From: Egibacter sp.
Lineage (GTDB): Bacteria; Actinomycetota; Nitriliruptoria; Euzebyales; Egibacteraceae
Direction: 5' to 3'
Length of the DNA: 64,000 nt
Assembly (NCBI GenBank): GCA_003553795.1
Contig: PWFH01000053.1
Coordinates: 1-64,000, forward strand
Each line of letters opens with the position of its first letter. Within the stretch, counting starts at the first letter, position 1. Under the pieces are notes generated by a model, which saw only the letters and a list, made by a program, of their open reading frames with translations, was not told where the DNA came from and did no database searches. Positions 30,622-38,294 of the stretch are shown piece by piece. The translations under genes and the position numbers were made by a program.

Positions 30622-31675
30622 GCGCTCCAGCGATGCGGTCCTGCTCGGCCGTGTCGACGAGGCGGGCGGCGTCCTCGGGGGCGGTGACGAATCCCGGTTC
30701 GATGACGACGAAGGGCATCCGCGTCTCCCGCAGGATCGTCCACGTGCGGGGATGACTGCGACAGTCCGGACCGAAGCCCTCCTCGAGCAGCGCGCGCTGG
30801 GCGAGGCGGGCGATCTGGAGCCCCGCGTCGGACACCATTCGTTCGGACCCGAAGTAGTAGCTCGCCGCGCCGCGGGCGACGGGGTTGTCGTGGGCGTTGA
30901 CGCTGATGGAGAGCCCGACGTCGACCGCGAGCTCGTTGGCGAGTCGTGCGCGCTGGCGAGGCGTCGGCGTCGTCCGCGGTCCGCGGGTGAGCGTGACCTG
31001 CGCGCCGAGCGCGGAGAGCTGCGCGCCGGTGCGGTGGGCGATCGCCCAGGTGAGCTCGTGCGCTGGCGCGCTGCGGCTGTGCGGGGCCTCAGCGTCGGGA
31101 CCGAGCGCGGGATCGACCGCGATCCGCGCGCCGGAGAGGCCACGGGCGGCGAGCCGGCGCAGTGCCTCGCGCTGGCGCAGCTGCGCGGCGAGCCCGGGGG
31201 CATGGTGGTCGCGATGGAGCCGGCGCAGCGCCTGGACGGTCACCGGGCCGGCGAGCCCGTCGACGGCGATGCCGATGTTGCGCTGGAGCTCCTCGACCGC
31301 GCCTCGCGTCAGTGGGCCGAAGAGGCCGTCCTCGGGACCGGCGTCGAAGCCGAGCTGGTTGAGTCGCTGCTGGAGGTCGAGGACGTCGTCGCCGCGCATG
31401 AGCACCGCCGAGTGCCACAGGAGACGGTCGCCGAGGCTGAATCCGGCCTCGACGAGCGCGCGCCAGGTCTCGGGCCCGACGATGCCGTCGGCGGGGAGAC
31501 CGCGACGCCGCTGGAAGTCGCGGACCGCGGTGTCGGTCTCGGGCCCGAAGGTGCCGTCGACGGTGAGCTCGGCGTGCCCGGCATGGGCCAGCCGGCGCTG
31601 GATGTCGCGCACGGCGGCACCACGCGCGCCCTGGGCGAGCAGCGGAGCGTTCGGGTTCGAGGGTGGGGGTGTCAC
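30551..31675 (-). CDS. cwlM: CwlM-like protein: two peptidoglycan-binding domains plus degenerate amidase_3 domain
   Basis: A 374-residue protein with two PG_binding_1 domains (about 14-75 and 92-152) and an amidase_3 fold (about 183-362). The zinc ligands of active amidases are missing: DPGHG reads DPALG (Leu191 for His), and SLHAN reads SISVN (Ser258 for His); the catalytic Glu326 remains. In mycobacteria CwlM, encoded next to trxC/trxB, is a PknB substrate that activates MurA and lacks a signal peptide; this protein also has none. A regulatory role is inferred from that. A TAGACT box 7 nt before the GTG suggests a leaderless transcript. Confidence 0.83.
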   Translation of the reverse strand: MTPPPSNPNAPLLAQGARGAAVRDIQRRLAHAGHAELTVDGTFGPETDTAVRDFQRRRGLPADGIVGPETWRALVEAGFSLGDRLLWHSAVLMRGDDVLDLQQRLNQLGFDAGPEDGLFGPLTRGAVEELQRNIGIAVDGLAGPVTVQALRRLHRDHHAPGLAAQLRQREALRRLAARGLSGARIAVDPALGPDAEAPHSRSAPAHELTWAIAHRTGAQLSALGAQVTLTRGPRTTPTPRQRARLANELAVDVGLSISVNAHDNPVARGAASYYFGSERMVSDAGLQIARLAQRALLEEGFGPDCRSHPRTWTILRETRMPFVVIEPGFVTAPEDAARLVDTAEQDRIAGALTRALQQFLRAEAKGPQAAPSAT

Positions 31676-31729
31676 GCGCGGGAGTCTACCGGGGCTCCCG
31701 CCACGCCAACCTGCTCGATGGGCCCGGCC

Positions 31730-32056
31730 TCAGCCGACGACGCGCTCCACCTCGGAGAGGATCTGGCCCTTGCCGCGGGCGCCGACGATGCGCTTGGCCT
31801 CCCCGCCGTCCTTGAAGAGCATGAGCGTCGGGATCGACATGACCTGGTACTTGCGGGCCACGTTGGGGTTCTCGTCGACGTTGAGCTTCATGACCTTGAG
31901 CTCGCCGGCCTTCTCCCCCGCGATCTCGTCGACGATCGGGCTCACCATGCGGCACGGACCGCACCACTCCGCCCAGAAGTCGATGAGGACGGGCTTGTCA
32001 GCTCCGAGGACCTCACGGTCCCAGTCGCGGTCGGTCACGGGCGTGGCCTTGCTCAT
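31730..32056 (-). CDS. trxA: Thioredoxin
   Basis: A 108-residue cytoplasmic thioredoxin with the WCGPC active site (Cys32, Cys35), the preceding VLIDFWAE strand and the cis-Pro segment SIPTLMLF. It reduces protein disulfides and is itself reduced by the trxB product encoded upstream. GGAGG lies 6 bases before the ATG. A sigma-R-type promoter ends 33 bases upstream of the start. The mycobacterial equivalent is trxC at the same locus. Confidence 0.98.
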   Translation of the reverse strand: MSKATPVTDRDWDREVLGADKPVLIDFWAEWCGPCRMVSPIVDEIAGEKAGELKVMKLNVDENPNVARKYQVMSIPTLMLFKDGGEAKRIVGARGKGQILSEVERVVG

Positions 32057-32088
32057 CTCGAACCTCCATCGTCGGCGACGCTGCGGCC

Positions 32089-32114
32089 AACAGCCCCGTG
32101 CTCCGGGGTATTCC
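32089..32114 (-). promoter_or_regulatory. Sigma-R/SigH-type promoter of trxA
   Basis: On the minus strand GGAAT (32110-32114, within GGGAAT) is followed after exactly 18 bases by GTT (32089-32091). This is the disulfide-stress ECF sigma consensus known from Streptomyces SigR and mycobacterial SigH. The start codon is 33 bases downstream. Confidence 0.85.
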
Positions 32115-32166
32115 CCCTGGAGCGCGGCCCGGGGTGCCGTCCCACCCCGACCGGCCCCCGAGACGC

Positions 32167-32194
32167 GGTGAGGGGCGCCTGAGCGCCCCTCACC
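32167..32194. terminator. 12-bp GC hairpin between trxB and trxA
   Basis: GGTGAGGGGCGC (32167-32178), loop CTGA, GCGCCCCTCACC (32183-32194): a perfect stem. It lies about 190 bp after the trxB stop and upstream of the trxA promoter, so it probably ends the trxB transcript and insulates trxA. Confidence 0.65.
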
Positions 32195-32383
32195 GGGTGG
32201 TCCACATGACGGGGGGACATGCGCACCACAGCGTGCCGCGCGTTCCCCGCGCGGCGTTGCCACTACTGTACGACGGATATCTCGACCGGCCAAACGACTT
32301 GGCCAGCGTGCGCGCGCACCGCCCGGTGCGGTGCCGCGCCGTGCGGTCCCGGCGGGTCGGCCGCGAGCCGAGCCCCTGGGGAC

Positions 32384-33319
32384 CTAGGCGACGAGGCCCT
32401 CGCTGGCGAGCCAGCGCTCGGCGTCCATCGCTGCGCGGCAGCCGGTGCCCGCCGCGGTGACCGCCTGGCGGTAGGTGTGGTCGACGACGTCGCCGGCGGC
32501 GAAGGCGCCCGGCACGCTCGTCTGCGTGCTCGGCTCGTCGACGATGATGTAGCCCTCGTCGTCGAGTTCGACCTGGCCCCGGAAGAGCCCCGTCGTCGGG
32601 TCGTGGCCGATGGCGAGGAAGAGCCCGTCGGTGCGGTGCTCCCAGGTCTCCCCGGTCGACGTGTCGCGCAGCTGCACGCCCTCGACGACGCTGTCGCCGA
32701 GCACGTCCTCGACGACGGCGTTCCAGACGAAGTCGATCTTGTCGTTCTTGAAGGCCCGCTCCTGCATGATCTTCGAGGCGCGCAGCTCGTCGCGCCGGTG
32801 GATGATCGTCACCTTCGAGGCGAACTTCGTGAGGAACGTCGCCTCCTCCATCGCCGAGTCCCCGCCGCCGACGACGACGAGCTCGCGGTCCCGGAAGAAG
32901 AAGCCGTCGCAGGTCGCGCAGCTCGAGACGCCCTTGCCGATGAGGCGCTGCTCGTTGGGCAGGCCGAGCCAGCGCGCGGTCGCACCGGTGGAGATGATGA
33001 CGCTGTGGGCACGGTGGACGTCGCTGCCGACGGTCACGGTGAATGGCCGCGCGCTGAGGTCGACGGCGTCGGCGTCGGCGGTGAGCAGCTCGGTCCCGAA
33101 GCGCTCGGCCTGCTTGCGCATGTCGGCCATGAGGGCCGGGCCCATGATCCCGTCGGGGAAGCCCGGGAAGTTCTCGACCTCGGTGGTGAGCATGAGCTGC
33201 CCGCCGGCCTCGCGGCCCTCGATCTGGAGGGGCTCGAGGTCGGCGCGCGCGGCGTAGAGCGCGGCGGTCAGCCCCGCTGGGCCCGAGCCCACGATGATGA
33301 CGTTGCGGATGTCGTCCAT
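32384..33319 (-). CDS. trxB: Thioredoxin reductase
   Basis: A 311-residue FAD/NADPH flavoenzyme that reduces thioredoxin. FAD-binding GSGPAGLTAALYAAR (11-25), the redox pair CATC (Cys134, Cys137), and the NADPH-binding VVVGGGDSAMEEA are all present. ATG 33319 gives the family N-terminus MDDIRNVIIVG; a further upstream frame (33376) has no homology. A sigma-R-type promoter lies 75 bases upstream. Confidence 0.98.
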   Translation of the reverse strand: MDDIRNVIIVGSGPAGLTAALYAARADLEPLQIEGREAGGQLMLTTEVENFPGFPDGIMGPALMADMRKQAERFGTELLTADADAVDLSARPFTVTVGSDVHRAHSVIISTGATARWLGLPNEQRLIGKGVSSCATCDGFFFRDRELVVVGGGDSAMEEATFLTKFASKVTIIHRRDELRASKIMQERAFKNDKIDFVWNAVVEDVLGDSVVEGVQLRDTSTGETWEHRTDGLFLAIGHDPTTGLFRGQVELDDEGYIIVDEPSTQTSVPGAFAAGDVVDHTYRQAVTAAGTGCRAAMDAERWLASEGLVA

Positions 33320-33393
33320 GGTCGGATGTCCTGTTGGTCGCGGTGTCACGCGCGGGTCGCGGCGTGCACGGTCCAAGGCCGTTCGTGCCGTCC

Positions 33394-33419
33394 AACGGCG
33401 CGGCGGCGAAGGCTATTCC
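33394..33419 (-). promoter_or_regulatory. Sigma-R/SigH-type promoter of trxB
   Basis: On the minus strand GGAAT (33415-33419) and GTT (33394-33396) are separated by exactly 18 bases. It precedes trxB with a predicted leader of about 70 nt and overlaps the start region of the divergent B-box gene. Confidence 0.83.
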
Positions 33420-33440
33420 GCACCGTAGACTGCGGTGCCC

Positions 33441-33920
33441 ATGGCCCGCGACCCGGTCCCCTGCGTCAACCACCCCGACACGCCCACACGGCTGTCCTGC
33501 GCGGTGTGCGACGACCCGATCTGTCCCCGCTGCGTCCGCTCGAGCGCGGTCGGGCAGCGCTGCCCGACCTGCGCCAAGCCCGCGCGCGCGGTGGCCGCCC
33601 GCGGCAAGCCGGCGCACTACGCCCGGGCGGTCGCCGCCGGTCTCGCCGTGGCCGTCGGCGGCGGGCTCGTCGCGGGCGTGATCGGCTTCGGCAGCCTCAT
33701 CCTGTCGGGCGTCACCGGCTTCGGGGTCGGCCGGGCGGTGCGCTGGGGCACCCGCGGGCAGTCCCAGCCGCCCTTCCCCAACCTCGCCGTCGGCGTCGCC
33801 GTCGCCGGTCTCGCCGTCGCCTTCGTCGCGCTCTTCGGCACGCCGGTGCCCCAGCGCGGCCTCCTGCCCCTCGGCTACCTCGTCGCGGGGTTCCTCGCCT
33901 ACCGCGGCGTCGTGTCCTGA
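33441..33920 (+). CDS. B-box-type zinc-finger membrane protein
   Basis: A 159-residue protein. Residues 5-45 have the zinc-binding pattern CVNHPDT ... CAVCDDPICPRC ... QRCPTC, the B-box-like module often fused to rhomboid proteases in actinobacteria. Here it is followed only by about three hydrophobic helices (from residue 55) and no rhomboid catalytic Ser/His. Start ATG 33441 or GTG 33435; a TAGACT box lies 9 or 3 bases upstream. Function unknown. It is divergent from trxB and converges on the kinase gene with only 7 bases between. Confidence 0.72.
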   Translation: MARDPVPCVNHPDTPTRLSCAVCDDPICPRCVRSSAVGQRCPTCAKPARAVAARGKPAHYARAVAAGLAVAVGGGLVAGVIGFGSLILSGVTGFGVGRAVRWGTRGQSQPPFPNLAVGVAVAGLAVAFVALFGTPVPQRGLLPLGYLVAGFLAYRGVVS

Positions 33921-33927
33921 GACCGCC

Positions 33928-35484
33928 TCAGCGTGGCTGGCCCCGCAGCTCGATGGAGGAGACCGCGGCGACGGCTCCGCCGTCCTCGACGACGAGGTCG
34001 GGCACGACGTAGAGCAGGACGTAGCGCGCATCGACCCCGCCGAGGTCGAGCTCCTCGCGCGCCTCGGCGTCGTCGACCCGCGCGGCGACCTCCCACGCCT
34101 CGGCATCGTCGTGCGGCTCGTCGGCCACGCGCAGCTCGAAGCGCATGCCCTCGGTCGGCGTGGTCACCCGCGCGCTCGCGAGCGCGTAGGGGCCCCCGAG
34201 GTCGACGACGACCCCGACGCCGGGCTTGAGGTTGCCGAAGTCCGGTTCGTCGTAGCGCTCGGTGCGCCAGGCGGTGTCGGGGTCGCCATCGACGAGGTTG
34301 GGCAGCAGCTCGTCGTTCTCCACGCCGTCCCCTCCGACGAAGCCCTCGACGTCCTCGGGGTCGAAGGCCGCGAGCCCCTCGGCCTCGAGCGGCACCGGTG
34401 GCGCCTGCCCCCCCTCGTCGACGGCCGTGGCCGTGAGCGCCGGCACGCTCGTCGACTCGAGCACCCCCGTGGCGAGCCCGACGGCGGTGAGGGCGATCGC
34501 GACGACGAGCAGCGCGGTGACCGGGGCGAGCCAGGTGCGCTCCGAGCGCAGGAAGCCCCGGGACAGCCCGCCGACGGGCGCGGCCTCCTGGTCGGCCTCG
34601 TCGGCCTCGGCCGCGCCGGGCTCGCGGTCGATCGCCGGCCCGGCGCCGACCCACGGCTCCAGGGCGCGGGCGAAGGCGGCGAGGTCGGGGTAGCGCTCGG
34701 CGGGGTCGCGCGCGAGGGCGGTCATGACGACGTGGTCGAGGCCCCGGGGGACGTCGGGCCGCACCGCCCGCAGCGGCAGGGGGTCCTCGTTGAGGCGCTG
34801 CGCGGCCATGGTCATCGCCGACTCCGCCTCGAAGGGGCGCCGCCCGCTCACGGCCTCGTAGAGCACGCATGCGAGGGCGTACTCGTCGGCCCGACCGTCG
34901 ACCGGATCGCCGCGCACCTGCTCGGGGGCGACGTAGGCCGCGGTGCCGAGCACCGTGCCGGTCTGGGTGAGGTCGCGCGCGGACTCGGCGACCTTCGCGA
35001 TGCCGAAGTCGGCGACCTTCGCGCCGCCGTCGACCTCGAGGAGGATGTTCGCCGGCTTGACGTCGCGGTGCACGAGGCCGCGCGTGTGGGCGTAGGCCAG
35101 CGCCTCGGCGACCTGGGCCGTCACCGCGGCGGCCTCCCCCACCTCGAGTCGTCCGCGCTCGGCGAGGAGCTCGCGCAGGGTCGGCCCCTCGATGTAGGCC
35201 ATGACGAGGTACGTCGCCTCGGGGTGCTCGCCGGTGTCGTAGAGCCCGACGATGCCGGGGTGACCGAGCTTGGCCGCGGCGACGGCCTCGCGGCGGAAGC
35301 GCTCGCGGAGGTCCTCGTCGGCGGCGAGATGGTCGTGGAGGAGCTTGACCGCGACGGTGCGCTGCAGGGTCTCGTCGTGCGCCCGCCAGACGCTGGCCAT
35401 GCCCCCGAGCGCGATGCGCTCCTCGAGGAGGTAGCGCCCCCCGAGCACGCGACGGAACGGCAGGGCCTCGGGGGGCGCCTGCAT
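33928..35484 (-). CDS. Transmembrane Ser/Thr kinase with extracellular discoidin-like domain (MurJ-associated)
   Basis: A 518-residue protein. The cytoplasmic kinase domain has the loop ALGGMASVW, Lys47 in VAVK, HRDVKPAN with Asp141, and DFG Asp159, so it looks active. One membrane helix (about 318-340) leads to an extracellular domain with LVDGDPDTAWRT and GVGVVVDLGG, the pattern of the discoidin-like domain found at the C-terminus of mycobacterial MviN. There MurJ, a pseudokinase and this domain form one protein; here kinase and flippase are separate genes. ATG 35484 was chosen because GAGGAC lies 9 bases upstream; ATG 35505 and GTG 35514 are alternatives. A TACACT box is at 35569-35574. 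Confidence 0.85.
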   Translation of the reverse strand: MQAPPEALPFRRVLGGRYLLEERIALGGMASVWRAHDETLQRTVAVKLLHDHLAADEDLRERFRREAVAAAKLGHPGIVGLYDTGEHPEATYLVMAYIEGPTLRELLAERGRLEVGEAAAVTAQVAEALAYAHTRGLVHRDVKPANILLEVDGGAKVADFGIAKVAESARDLTQTGTVLGTAAYVAPEQVRGDPVDGRADEYALACVLYEAVSGRRPFEAESAMTMAAQRLNEDPLPLRAVRPDVPRGLDHVVMTALARDPAERYPDLAAFARALEPWVGAGPAIDREPGAAEADEADQEAAPVGGLSRGFLRSERTWLAPVTALLVVAIALTAVGLATGVLESTSVPALTATAVDEGGQAPPVPLEAEGLAAFDPEDVEGFVGGDGVENDELLPNLVDGDPDTAWRTERYDEPDFGNLKPGVGVVVDLGGPYALASARVTTPTEGMRFELRVADEPHDDAEAWEVAARVDDAEAREELDLGGVDARYVLLYVVPDLVVEDGGAVAAVSSIELRGQPR

Positions 35485-35587
35485 CACGCGGTCGTCCTCG
35501 AGCATGTCCTCCACCGGAGGCGTCGGGTCGGCGAGGCGGCGCCGGCTGGCGGTGCTCCGCCCGCTGCGAGTGTAGTCGGGTGCGGTC

Positions 35588-35962
35588 TCAGAGGTCCGAC
35601 GGCGCCCGGGCGGTCGCGCTGCCGACGGTGCGCTCGGCGATCGGGCCGATACGCCCGGCGACGAGCAGCGGCGCGGGCCGGGTCAGCGTCACCGCCACCC
35701 CACCCTCCTCGAGGGCGACCTCGGCGACGTGGCAGCCGTCGAGCTCGGCGGCGACGTCGTCGGCGGCCACCTCGGCCGCGGCGAGGGTGCCCCGGGCCTC
35801 GAGGGCGGCCGCGGCCTCCTGTGCCGCGCGCCGCGCGGCGTCGTCGAGCTGGACGCTGTTGACGACGACGGCACCGACCTCGAAGGCGACCAGCGCGAGC
35901 AGGAGCAGCCCGCCCACCGTGCGGGCGAGCCCCTCGAGGATGATGTCGCCACGCTCTGCCAT
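35588..35962 (-). CDS. TadE-like single-span protein
   Basis: A 124-residue protein with an N-terminal helix (about 13-35, EGLARTVGGLLLLALVAFEVGAVVV) followed by the Ala-rich amphipathic DDAARRAAQEAAAAL and a short beta-rich region. This is the general plan of TadE-like pseudopilins, in which the segment before the helix would face the cytoplasm. It lies between murJ and the kinase on the same strand. Why a pilin-like protein sits here is unclear; the window's Tad operon is 20 kb away. Confidence 0.6.
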   Translation of the reverse strand: MAERGDIILEGLARTVGGLLLLALVAFEVGAVVVNSVQLDDAARRAAQEAAAALEARGTLAAAEVAADDVAAELDGCHVAEVALEEGGVAVTLTRPAPLLVAGRIGPIAERTVGSATARAPSDL

Positions 35963-36012
35963 GGGTCGGCCCGTCGCCGGGCGCGGCCTGCACCGCGCCA
36001 CTCTTACGGGGG

Positions 36013-37746
36013 TCATCGGCGCGTCGGCGGCTCTCCTGAAGGGCCGTCTCCCGGCCCGTCGCCCTCGGGCGGGCCCTGCGGGCCTCCGGGCTCCGGCGGG
36101 CCGCCCCGGCCGCCGTCGCGGCGCCGGCGCAGCAGCGCGCGCAGCGGCGGCAGCTCCTCGAGGCCGAGCGCCCGGGCGAGGCCGAGGTAGGCCAGGCCGG
36201 CGGGGCCGAGCACGAGGGGTGCGCGCAGGAGCGGGTGCAGCCCCACGGTGGCCACGGCGAGGACGACCCCGAGGGCGACCGCGGCGGCGGCGGCCGCGGC
36301 GACCCGGGCGAGCGTGCCGCCCCCGAGGTCGACGGTCACGCCGATGCGTCGGCGCACGGCCCGTCGCAGCAGGCCGTACTCCACCCACGACGCGACCGCC
36401 GCGGCGAGGGCGAGGCCGACCGCGCCGAGGCGGTAGAGGCCCTCCTGCTCACGCACCTCGACGGGCAGCGGCGCGGTCGCCGGCAGCTCGCCGACGAGCT
36501 CGACGCTGCCGCCGGGCCCGAGGGCGAACTGGTCGAGCTGGAGCATGAGCACGGCGCCGAGGCCCGCGGAGATCACGAGCCGGCCGGCGGAGACGAGCGC
36601 CGGCACCCGCGTCTGCCCGATCGCGTAGAGCGAGGACTGCAGCAGCCTCGAGGAGGTCGTCGACAGGAGCCCGAGGCTGAAGCCGGCGAGGGTCAGCCAC
36701 ACGAGCCGCGCCTCGAGCCCGCCGAAGGCGCCGCTCTCGTAGACCGCGGCGACGACGACCTCGCCGAGCAGGACGAAGACGAGGGCGGTCGGCACGACGA
36801 AGAAGGCGATGCGCGCCAGCCCCGCGCGCAGCCGCTCGCGCACCCGCTCGGCCTCCTCGGTGCCGAGGTCGGAGAGCTCGGGCAGCTCCGAGGCCGCCAC
36901 GGCCATCCCGAAGAGGCTCACGGGCAGGATGTAGAGGGGCTGGGCGAAGCCGAGCACCGCGACGGCGCCGAGCGCGAGCAGGCTCGCGAGCGCGAGCTCG
37001 ACGTAGGTCATGAGCTGGACGATCCCGCGCCCGGCGATGACCGGGCCGAGGGCGCGCAGCGTGCGACGCACGCCCTCGAGGCCGAGGTCGAGGCTCGGGC
37101 GCAGTCCGCCGAGCAGCCGCAGCACCGCGGGCAGCTGCAGGCCGAGCTGCAGGGCGCTGCCCGCGAGCGCGCCCCAGGCCAGGGCGACGGCGATCGAGGC
37201 GGGCGCGAGGCCGGCGACGGCGGCGCCGACGAGCGCGGCGACCTGCGCGCCGTTCCACAGCACCGGGGCGACGTAGGAGAGGAAGAAGCGGCGGTGGCTG
37301 TTGAGCACCCCGAGGCACCAGGCGCTGAGGACGAGCAGGCCGATGCCGGGGAAGAGGATGCGCATGAGCGTGACGGTGAGCTCGAAGCGCTCACCGGTGA
37401 ACCCCGGGGCGATGATCCGCGTGAGCGGCTCGGCGGCGAGCACGCCGAGTAGGACGAGCAGCGAGGCGACGACGGCGAGCAGCCCCGCGATCGCCCCGGC
37501 CACGCGCCCGGCCTCCTCCTCGCGGCCCTCGGCGAGCAGGCGGCTGTAGACCGGGATGAACGACGCCGAGAGCACCCCCTCGCCCAGGAGGTTCTGGAGG
37601 ATGTTGGGGATGCGGAACGCGGCGTTGAAGGACTCGATGACCCCGCCGGTGGCGAAGAGGTGGCCCATCGCCCGCAGCCGCACGAAGCCGGCGACCCGGG
37701 ACAGCAGGATCCCCGCGGCGACGAGGGTGGAGCCCCGTCGGCTCAC
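36013..37746 (-). CDS. murJ: MurJ lipid II flippase
   Basis: A 577-residue polytopic protein of the MOP exporter superfamily that flips lipid II across the membrane. About 14 hydrophobic helices are present; the N-terminus has LLSRVAGFVRLRAMGHLF ... FNAAFRIPNILQNLLGEGVLSASFIPVYS, the strongest family signature. The C-terminus is a Gly/Pro-rich tail of about 45 residues, not a kinase. The GTG start overlaps the nudix stop as GTGA. The kinase two genes downstream probably corresponds to the C-terminal part of mycobacterial MviN. Confidence 0.96.
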   Translation of the reverse strand: MSRRGSTLVAAGILLSRVAGFVRLRAMGHLFATGGVIESFNAAFRIPNILQNLLGEGVLSASFIPVYSRLLAEGREEEAGRVAGAIAGLLAVVASLLVLLGVLAAEPLTRIIAPGFTGERFELTVTLMRILFPGIGLLVLSAWCLGVLNSHRRFFLSYVAPVLWNGAQVAALVGAAVAGLAPASIAVALAWGALAGSALQLGLQLPAVLRLLGGLRPSLDLGLEGVRRTLRALGPVIAGRGIVQLMTYVELALASLLALGAVAVLGFAQPLYILPVSLFGMAVAASELPELSDLGTEEAERVRERLRAGLARIAFFVVPTALVFVLLGEVVVAAVYESGAFGGLEARLVWLTLAGFSLGLLSTTSSRLLQSSLYAIGQTRVPALVSAGRLVISAGLGAVLMLQLDQFALGPGGSVELVGELPATAPLPVEVREQEGLYRLGAVGLALAAAVASWVEYGLLRRAVRRRIGVTVDLGGGTLARVAAAAAAAVALGVVLAVATVGLHPLLRAPLVLGPAGLAYLGLARALGLEELPPLRALLRRRRDGGRGGPPEPGGPQGPPEGDGPGDGPSGEPPTRR

Positions 37747-38189
37747 GCCGGCGGCACGATCGAGGGCGTCTGCTGCACGAGGGCGCGCTCGTTGTCGTGG
37801 CTCAGGCGCTCGACGGCCGCGTCGAAGGGCAGCCAGACGACCTCGTCGGCCTCCTCGTCGCGCTCGTCGAGGTCGCCGCTCTCGGGGCGCATCGTGAAGT
37901 AGTGCACCCACTTGTGGTAGCGCACCGCGTCCTCGCGCCAGACGAACCAGTAGTCGACGACGCCGAGCGAGCCGGTGATGCGGCAGGCCAGCCCGGTCTC
38001 CTCGCGCACCTCGCGCAGGGCGGCGGCGGCGTGGTCCTCGCCGTCCTCGAGCCCGCCCTTGGGCAGGCTCCACAGGAGCCTGCCGGCCTGGTTGCGCCGC
38101 GCGATGAGCACGACCCAGCGCCCGTCGGCCCGGTCGTCGATGACGAGGCCGCCGGCGGAGACCGCGTGGCGCGTCGGGTAGCGCGACAT
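37743..38189 (-). CDS. Nudix hydrolase
   Basis: A 148-residue pyrophosphohydrolase. The Nudix box GGLEDGEDHAAAALREVREETGL matches GX5EX7REUXEEXGU exactly. Substrate unknown; the mycobacterial neighbour of cca and murJ is MutT4, which is similar in size and context. ATG 38189 is the first start with homology. It begins a nudix-murJ-TadE-like-kinase unit, divergent from pilT; the 105-bp gap holds both promoters. Confidence 0.92.
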   Translation of the reverse strand: MSRYPTRHAVSAGGLVIDDRADGRWVVLIARRNQAGRLLWSLPKGGLEDGEDHAAAALREVREETGLACRITGSLGVVDYWFVWREDAVRYHKWVHYFTMRPESGDLDERDEEADEVVWLPFDAAVERLSHDNERALVQQTPSIVPPA

Positions 38190-38294
38190 GCCCGGCAGGA
38201 TAGACCCGCAAGCGGTCAAGTCCCGGGTGCTCGCGGCCGATGGAGACCACAGAGCGCCACGCAGCGGCGCGCTGCCCGCACCGAGGAGCCAGCG

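Larger units (their letters stand above)
32057..32383. other. trxB-trxA intergenic region
   Basis: This 327-bp gap holds the trxA sigma-R-type promoter (32089-32114), a 12-bp perfect hairpin (32167-32194) and a less GC-rich patch around 32255-32300 that could carry a housekeeping promoter (TTGGCC, 17 bases, TACAGT on the minus strand). I see no gene in it. Confidence 0.6.

Noticed and set aside
32265-32293. TTGGCC-N17-TACAGT as the main trxA promoter
   Set aside because: Each hexamer has only four consensus matches and it lies over 200 bp upstream of trxA, beyond a strong hairpin; the exact GGAAT-N18-GTT site is a much better candidate.
33928-35484. Kinase as a second PknB
   Set aside because: It has no PASTA domains and its extracellular part resembles the discoidin-like domain of MviN; the true PknB is at 2944-5046.
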